Of a stretch of DNA of 64,000 nt, positions 60,445 to 64,000 are shown piece after piece. The notes below the pieces were generated by a model. That model was given only the letters and a program-made list of their open reading frames with translations. It searched no databases and was not told where the DNA came from. Numbering within the stretch: the stretch's first letter is position 1; every line of letters starts with the position of its first letter. Origin of the DNA: Asticcacaulis aquaticus (GTDB lineage: Bacteria > Pseudomonadota > Alphaproteobacteria > Caulobacterales > Caulobacteraceae); contig NZ_JAQQKX010000002.1 in the NCBI RefSeq assembly GCF_028550415.1, positions 186,001 through 250,000 on the forward strand, read 5' to 3'. Both the position numbers and the translations under genes were made by a program.

Positions 60445-61406
60445 TGAAACTGAACATCACGACCGAAGCCTGGCCCATCGCCGGGAAATTCAGCATTGCC
60501 CGCGGTTCAAAGACTGAGGCGCACGTGCTCTATGTCGAAGTCTCCGATGGCACCCACACCGGTCGCGGCGAGGCCGTGCCCTATGCCCGGTATGGCGAGA
60601 CGCTCGACAGCGCGGTGGCTGAACTGGAAGCCGTCCGGGCGCAGGTCGAGGCCGGGATCGAGCCGGTCATGCGCCCAGGGGCCGCGGGCAATGCGCTCGA
60701 CTGTGCCCTGTGGGATCTGCGCGCCAAGCAGTCGGGCATCGCAGCCTACAAGGCCGCCGGTTTGAAGAGCTTGTCGCCGCTGAAAACCGCCTTTACCCTG
60801 AGCCTCGACACCCCCGAAGCCATGGGCGCGCAGGCCTATGCCAATGCGCGCCGCCCCTTGTTGAAGCTGAAAATCGGCGGACCTGACGACTTGGCCCGCG
60901 TCGAGGCCGTGCGTACCAATGCCCCGAATACGCGCCTGATCGTCGACGCCAATGAAGGCCTGACGCTGGCCGACCTGAAAGCCATCGCGCCGGAGCTGAA
61001 ACGCCTCGGCGTCGTCCTGATCGAACAGCCGCTCAAGGCCGGTGAGGACGAGGCACTCTACGGTTACGACTGCCCGGTGCCGCTGTGCGCCGATGAAAGC
61101 CTGCATACCCGCGCCGAGCTCGACCACTGCGCCGGGTTATATAGTTGCGTCAATATCAAGCTCGACAAGACCGGCGGCCTGACCGAGGCGCTGGCCCTGA
61201 AACAGGCCGCAAAAGACAAGGGCCTGATGGTCATGGTCGGCTGCATGGTGGCGACGTCACTCAGCATGGCCCCGGCAATGATCGTGGCCCAGGGCGCGGA
61301 TTTCGTCGATCTCGACGGCCCTCTGCTCCTGGCGCGCGACCGCGACCACGGGCTGAAGGTCACCGGCTCGATCCTGTCACCGCCGGAACCGGCGTTGTGG
61401 GGTTAG
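60444..61406 (+). CDS. Dipeptide (L-Ala-D/L-Glu) epimerase, enolase superfamily
   Basis: The 320-residue protein belongs to the muconate lactonising subgroup of the enolase superfamily. It has the catalytic Lys in LLKLKIGG, the metal ligands in LIVDANEGL, LIEQPLKAGED and CADESLH, and the second Lys in CVNIKLDKTGG. The loop GCMVATSLSMAPA is typical of Ala-Glu epimerases, which recycle muropeptides in the cytoplasm. Its start overlaps the stop of the TipN-like gene by one base, so the two are translated together. Confidence 0.88.
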   Translation: MKLNITTEAWPIAGKFSIARGSKTEAHVLYVEVSDGTHTGRGEAVPYARYGETLDSAVAELEAVRAQVEAGIEPVMRPGAAGNALDCALWDLRAKQSGIAAYKAAGLKSLSPLKTAFTLSLDTPEAMGAQAYANARRPLLKLKIGGPDDLARVEAVRTNAPNTRLIVDANEGLTLADLKAIAPELKRLGVVLIEQPLKAGEDEALYGYDCPVPLCADESLHTRAELDHCAGLYSCVNIKLDKTGGLTEALALKQAAKDKGLMVMVGCMVATSLSMAPAMIVAQGADFVDLDGPLLLARDRDHGLKVTGSILSPPEPALWG

Positions 61407-61747
61407 GGTTGTCGCAAAGCATCCAGTTCCGCCTTGCTGCGCCGTTTTATATCTTCCAAATGTGCAGGGACATCCATTCGCTCATGCAGTAAGGCGAGAA
61501 TTGCTACCCGATCCTCATCAAGAACCTGATAGACGGCATAGTGGTGACGAATGCGAAATATATCCAGACCGCTGAGATCATCTCGACGTGAACGAACGCG
61601 TCCCGTTGACGCGCCGAGGGTTTTGAAGCCTGCTTCAAGGCTCTCAATGTAGCTGTAGGCTTGCGCCTTGCCCCATTGCCGCTCGGTCCATGACGCAATC
61701 GTCCGAACTTCACGAGCAGCGTTGCGCGTCAGAATGTATTGCCCCAC
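61403..61747 (-). CDS. RelE/ParE-family toxin
   Basis: The 114-residue protein shows the ParE pattern YILTRNAAREVRTIASWTERQWG ... RRDDLSGLDIFRIRHHYAVYQVLDEDRVAILALLHERMD. Toxins of this fold inhibit gyrase or translation. It lies 3 bases after the antitoxin stop on the same strand. Its 3' end overlaps the epimerase gene by 4 bases, so the pair was inserted tight against it. Confidence 0.88.
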   Translation of the reverse strand: MGQYILTRNAAREVRTIASWTERQWGKAQAYSYIESLEAGFKTLGASTGRVRSRRDDLSGLDIFRIRHHYAVYQVLDEDRVAILALLHERMDVPAHLEDIKRRSKAELDALRQP

Positions 61748-61750
61748 AGC

Positions 61751-61972
61751 CTATTTATACTCGGCCTTGAGTTTTTCCAAAAAGTCTTCGGGTGCGAAGT
61801 CCCCCCGCTCGGCCTCGTCCACGCCGCGCAGTATCGACTGATAGACTTCGACGCGTTCCATATCCTTGCGGATCAGGTCGCGGATGTATTCGCTCGGTGT
61901 CGCAAAGGACGCGCGTTTATCAACGAACGCGCGCATAGTTTCCGGAAGGCTGACGTGCAGGCTGGCGGCCAT
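61751..61972 (-). CDS. ParD-like ribbon-helix-helix antitoxin
   Basis: The 73-residue protein has the short RHH part SLHVSLPETMRAFVDKRASFATPSEYIRDLIRKDMER and an acidic tail (VDEAERGDFAPEDFLEKLKAEYK) that should mask the toxin. AGGAG precedes ATG 61972. With the downstream toxin it forms the second ParDE-like module of the window; the first is at 25.5 kb and is only distantly similar. Confidence 0.88.
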   Translation of the reverse strand: MAASLHVSLPETMRAFVDKRASFATPSEYIRDLIRKDMERVEVYQSILRGVDEAERGDFAPEDFLEKLKAEYK

Positions 61973-62031
61973 GGGAATGCTCCTGTCTAAGCTCCGATTT
62001 TCCACTCAAACGCCTCTTATGTCAATAAATG

Positions 62032-63249
62032 TCACGCCGTCATAACCTGCTTGCGGTAAAGCCAGATGGCGATCGCGAACCCGCACGCCGCCAACCCGCC
62101 CATGACGAAATAGCCCCCGCCGCCCAGCACGTCGTAGATCGGCCCGGAACTCAGCGTCGACAGCCCCATCATCACGCCGGTCACATAGGCGGCGTTGAGG
62201 GTTTGCGCGAGGCTTTCCGAACCCTTAGGGGCCATGCGGTTGACGAGGTCGAGTCCGGCCAGATAGCAGGCCGCAAACGACGCCGCGTGCAGGGTCTGCA
62301 ATGGCCACAGCACCCATAAGGGCGGCGCAAAGCCCATCACCACCCAGCGCAGGGTGCTTAACGCCCCCGCTGCGACCAGCAGGGCCCATGAGCCGAAGCG
62401 ATTGCGGATACGAAACCCCAGCGCCAGAAAGACGACCTCTGCTGCGACGCCCGTCGCCCACAGATAGCCACAGGTGGCGCCGTCCAGTCCCTGCCCTTTC
62501 CAGATGATCGTCGAAAAACCATAATAAAATCCGTGCGCTGCCTGAATGCAGCCCATAGCAATCAACAACAAAACAAACACAGGATTGCCGATCAGCGCCC
62601 TGATCTTGGTCCAGCCCGAACCCGCCGGCACCGCTGCGGCCTCGGTTACGGGCCCATCGACATGGCGCACGGCCTTCGGCAGGACATAGGCCGCCGCTAG
62701 CATGGCCGCGAAGCACAGGCAGACGACCCAGACCTGTATCAGATCGACCCCCAGCCAGTTCAGGCCGTAACCCACGGCGATATTGGCGGCGATGAACGAG
62801 GCCGAACCGATGGCGCGCGGCCAGGTATAGTTGAACCCCTCACGCTTCGACATCTGGATCGTCATGACGTCGAGCAGCGGGCTGATCGAGGTGATGCAAC
62901 TATAGCCGAGGCACCAGACCAGCGCGAAGACGACAAACCGCCCGTCCTGAAACAGCGGCCACGCCCCCAGAAGCCCGTAGAAAATCCCGCCCAGCGCCGC
63001 CAGATAGATCACGGGGGTGCGAAACAGCGGGAACTTTTCCGCCCATACTCCCATGATCGGCCCGGTCACCGCGCGCAGCAGCAGCGGCAGGGCGAGGATA
63101 AAGCCGATCTGCGCCCCGGTCATGCCCTTGTCGGCGAACCACAGCGGCATATAGGGCAGACTGGCGCCCGAACCGATAAAAATGAGGGCGTAAAAAATTC
63201 CCTGCCGTTGCAGGGTGGTCAGGGGAAAAAGGGTTGAATCCTTGCGCAT
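62032..63249 (-). CDS. MFS transporter (nucleoside:H+ symporter / HcaT-like group)
   Basis: The 405-residue inner-membrane protein has about twelve helices and features of the MFS_1-like group that includes the 3-phenylpropionate permease HcaT: FYALIFIGSGASLPYMPLWFADKGMTGAQIGF, GPIMGVWAEKFPLFRTPVIYLAALGGIFYGLLG, YTWPRAIGSASFIAANIAVGYGLNW. Substrate is not known. ATG 63249 is chosen; the upstream frame to 63765 is antisense to the peptidase gene. It is divergent from that gene, with a family B repeat between. Confidence 0.9.
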   Translation of the reverse strand: MRKDSTLFPLTTLQRQGIFYALIFIGSGASLPYMPLWFADKGMTGAQIGFILALPLLLRAVTGPIMGVWAEKFPLFRTPVIYLAALGGIFYGLLGAWPLFQDGRFVVFALVWCLGYSCITSISPLLDVMTIQMSKREGFNYTWPRAIGSASFIAANIAVGYGLNWLGVDLIQVWVVCLCFAAMLAAAYVLPKAVRHVDGPVTEAAAVPAGSGWTKIRALIGNPVFVLLLIAMGCIQAAHGFYYGFSTIIWKGQGLDGATCGYLWATGVAAEVVFLALGFRIRNRFGSWALLVAAGALSTLRWVVMGFAPPLWVLWPLQTLHAASFAACYLAGLDLVNRMAPKGSESLAQTLNAAYVTGVMMGLSTLSSGPIYDVLGGGGYFVMGGLAACGFAIAIWLYRKQVMTA

Positions 63250-63279
63250 AATAAGTCTTTGATCGCCCGATACTTCCCA

Positions 63280-63327
63280 AGCGATATGTCGAAAAGTGGG
63301 AACCGGTTTTCGACTACAAATATCGCG
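63280..63327. repeat. Structured intergenic repeat, family B, copy 2
   Basis: Outer arms GCGATAT (63281-63287) and ATATCGC (63320-63326), inner arms GTCGAAAA (63288-63295) and TTTTCGAC (63307-63314), core GTGGGAACCGG. Compared with copy 1 (4896-4964) the inner arm bases changed in pairs, keeping the stem. Confidence 0.75.
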
Positions 63328-63357
63328 ATCACTAAAATCTTGTCCAAAGCGAACCCG

Positions 63358-64000
63358 ATGACCGATCAAGCCCTCGCCGCCCAGACCAAAGGCCTCTATC
63401 CCGAGATAGAGCCCTATGATTACGGCTATATGCCCGCGGGGGGCAAACATCAAATCTATTATGAGCAAAGCGGTAATCCGCAAGGGATTCCGGTCGTCGT
63501 CGTCCACGGCGGTCCCGGCGGCGGAACCAGCCCGAACCTGCGCTGCTACTTCAACCCCGACGCCTATCGCATCATCCTGTTCGATCAGCGCGGCTGCGGC
63601 AAATCGCGCCCGCATGCGTCTCAGGACATGTCGCTGGAGGACAATACCACCTGGCATCTGGTCGCCGATATGGAGGCCTTGCGTGAAAAGCTGGGGATCG
63701 ATACGTGGGTCGTCTTCGGCGGTTCGTGGGGTTCGACCCTGTCGCTGGCCTATGCGATCCGCCATACGGATCGCGTCAGGGCCCTGATCCTGCGCGGGAT
63801 TTTCCTTGTCCGTAAGGCCGAACTCGACTGGTTCTATCAGGGCGGCGCGGGCCAGATATTTCCTGACGTATGGGAACGCTTTGTCGCGCCAATCCCCGAA
63901 GCCGAGCGCAACGACATGATGGCCGCCTATATCAAGCGCCTCAACGGCGACGACCGCAACGAGCAGATGCGCTGCGCGCTGGCCTGGGCCGGCTGGGAAG
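63358..64000 (+). CDS. pip: Prolyl aminopeptidase, 3' truncated by window edge
   Basis: From ATG 63358 the frame stays open to the window end (214 full codons). The product is a family S33 alpha/beta hydrolase: VVVVHGGPGGGTSPNLRCYF (oxyanion loop), IILFDQRGCGKSRPHA, NTTWHLVADMEALREKLGID and the nucleophile elbow GGSWGSTLSLAYA. This order is diagnostic of proline iminopeptidase, which removes N-terminal proline from peptides. The Asp and His of the triad lie beyond the window. It is divergent from the MFS gene across a family B repeat. Confidence 0.93.
   Translation, partial: MTDQALAAQTKGLYPEIEPYDYGYMPAGGKHQIYYEQSGNPQGIPVVVVHGGPGGGTSPNLRCYFNPDAYRIILFDQRGCGKSRPHASQDMSLEDNTTWHLVADMEALREKLGIDTWVVFGGSWGSTLSLAYAIRHTDRVRALILRGIFLVRKAELDWFYQGGAGQIFPDVWERFVAPIPEAERNDMMAAYIKRLNGDDRNEQMRCALAWAGWE

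Overview
This is GC-rich chromosomal DNA of an alphaproteobacterium, most likely a member of the Caulobacteraceae close to Asticcacaulis or Caulobacter. The reasons are the long alphaproteobacterial form of SerC, an RpoH that matches the alphaproteobacterial heat-shock sigma factor, a large coiled-coil membrane protein with the architecture of the polarity factor TipN, and many secreted proteins and intergenic palindromes. The genus is inferred from protein character, not from a search. I saw no rRNA, tRNA, CRISPR array, prophage or insertion sequence.

Layout. 1-10.5 kb: 3' end of an esterase, a secreted GSGD-repeat protein, a glycosyltransferase behind thrS, yidD, a lipoprotein, an outer-membrane barrel, an IscU-like scaffold, cysS, folE and a lone exbD. 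10.7-21.5 kb: rluD, rpoH with an unusual leader, a four-module retropepsin-like protein, a receiver protein lacking its phospho-acceptor, purA, serC, thiD and small genes, one of them very AT-rich. 21.6-29.6 kb: folP and a broken division/cell-wall cluster (ftsW, murG, murC, murB) interrupted by an AI-2E family permease, a ParDE toxin-antitoxin pair and a GFA-type enzyme. 29.8-35.7 kb: a secreted protein, rpmI-rplT, and pheS-pheT split by a coupled, AT-richer membrane gene. 35.8-45.8 kb: a flagellar-like mini-protein, an EF-hand/EF-hand/ECF sigma/anti-sigma module, an Lrp regulator, a Sel1 protein, two GNAT paralogues, a CPBP protease, a LemA-TPM-TPM operon and an Hsp70-like gene flanked by two related small membrane genes. 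46-53.3 kb: a histidine operon in the order TrpR-family regulator, hisG, hisD, a hisC-like/hisB fusion, hisH, hisA, hisF, small membrane gene, hisIE. 53.4-64 kb: three DUF805-type genes, a secreted protein made of three four-cysteine repeats, the TipN-like protein coupled to a dipeptide epimerase, a second ParDE-like pair, an MFS transporter, and the 5' part of a prolyl aminopeptidase.

Main points of interest: (1) the HisC-like half of the HisB fusion has Phe where PLP aminotransferases have the catalytic Lys; (2) a TrpR-family gene opens the histidine operon behind a near-perfect palindrome, pointing to autoregulated repression; (3) two proteins, one with four retropepsin-like modules and one with three four-cysteine repeats, have clear internal repeats and no function I recognise; (4) two intergenic repeat families are present. 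One is a composite palindrome whose end sometimes supplies the ribosome-binding site of the next gene. The other is a structured element whose two copies show compensatory base changes.
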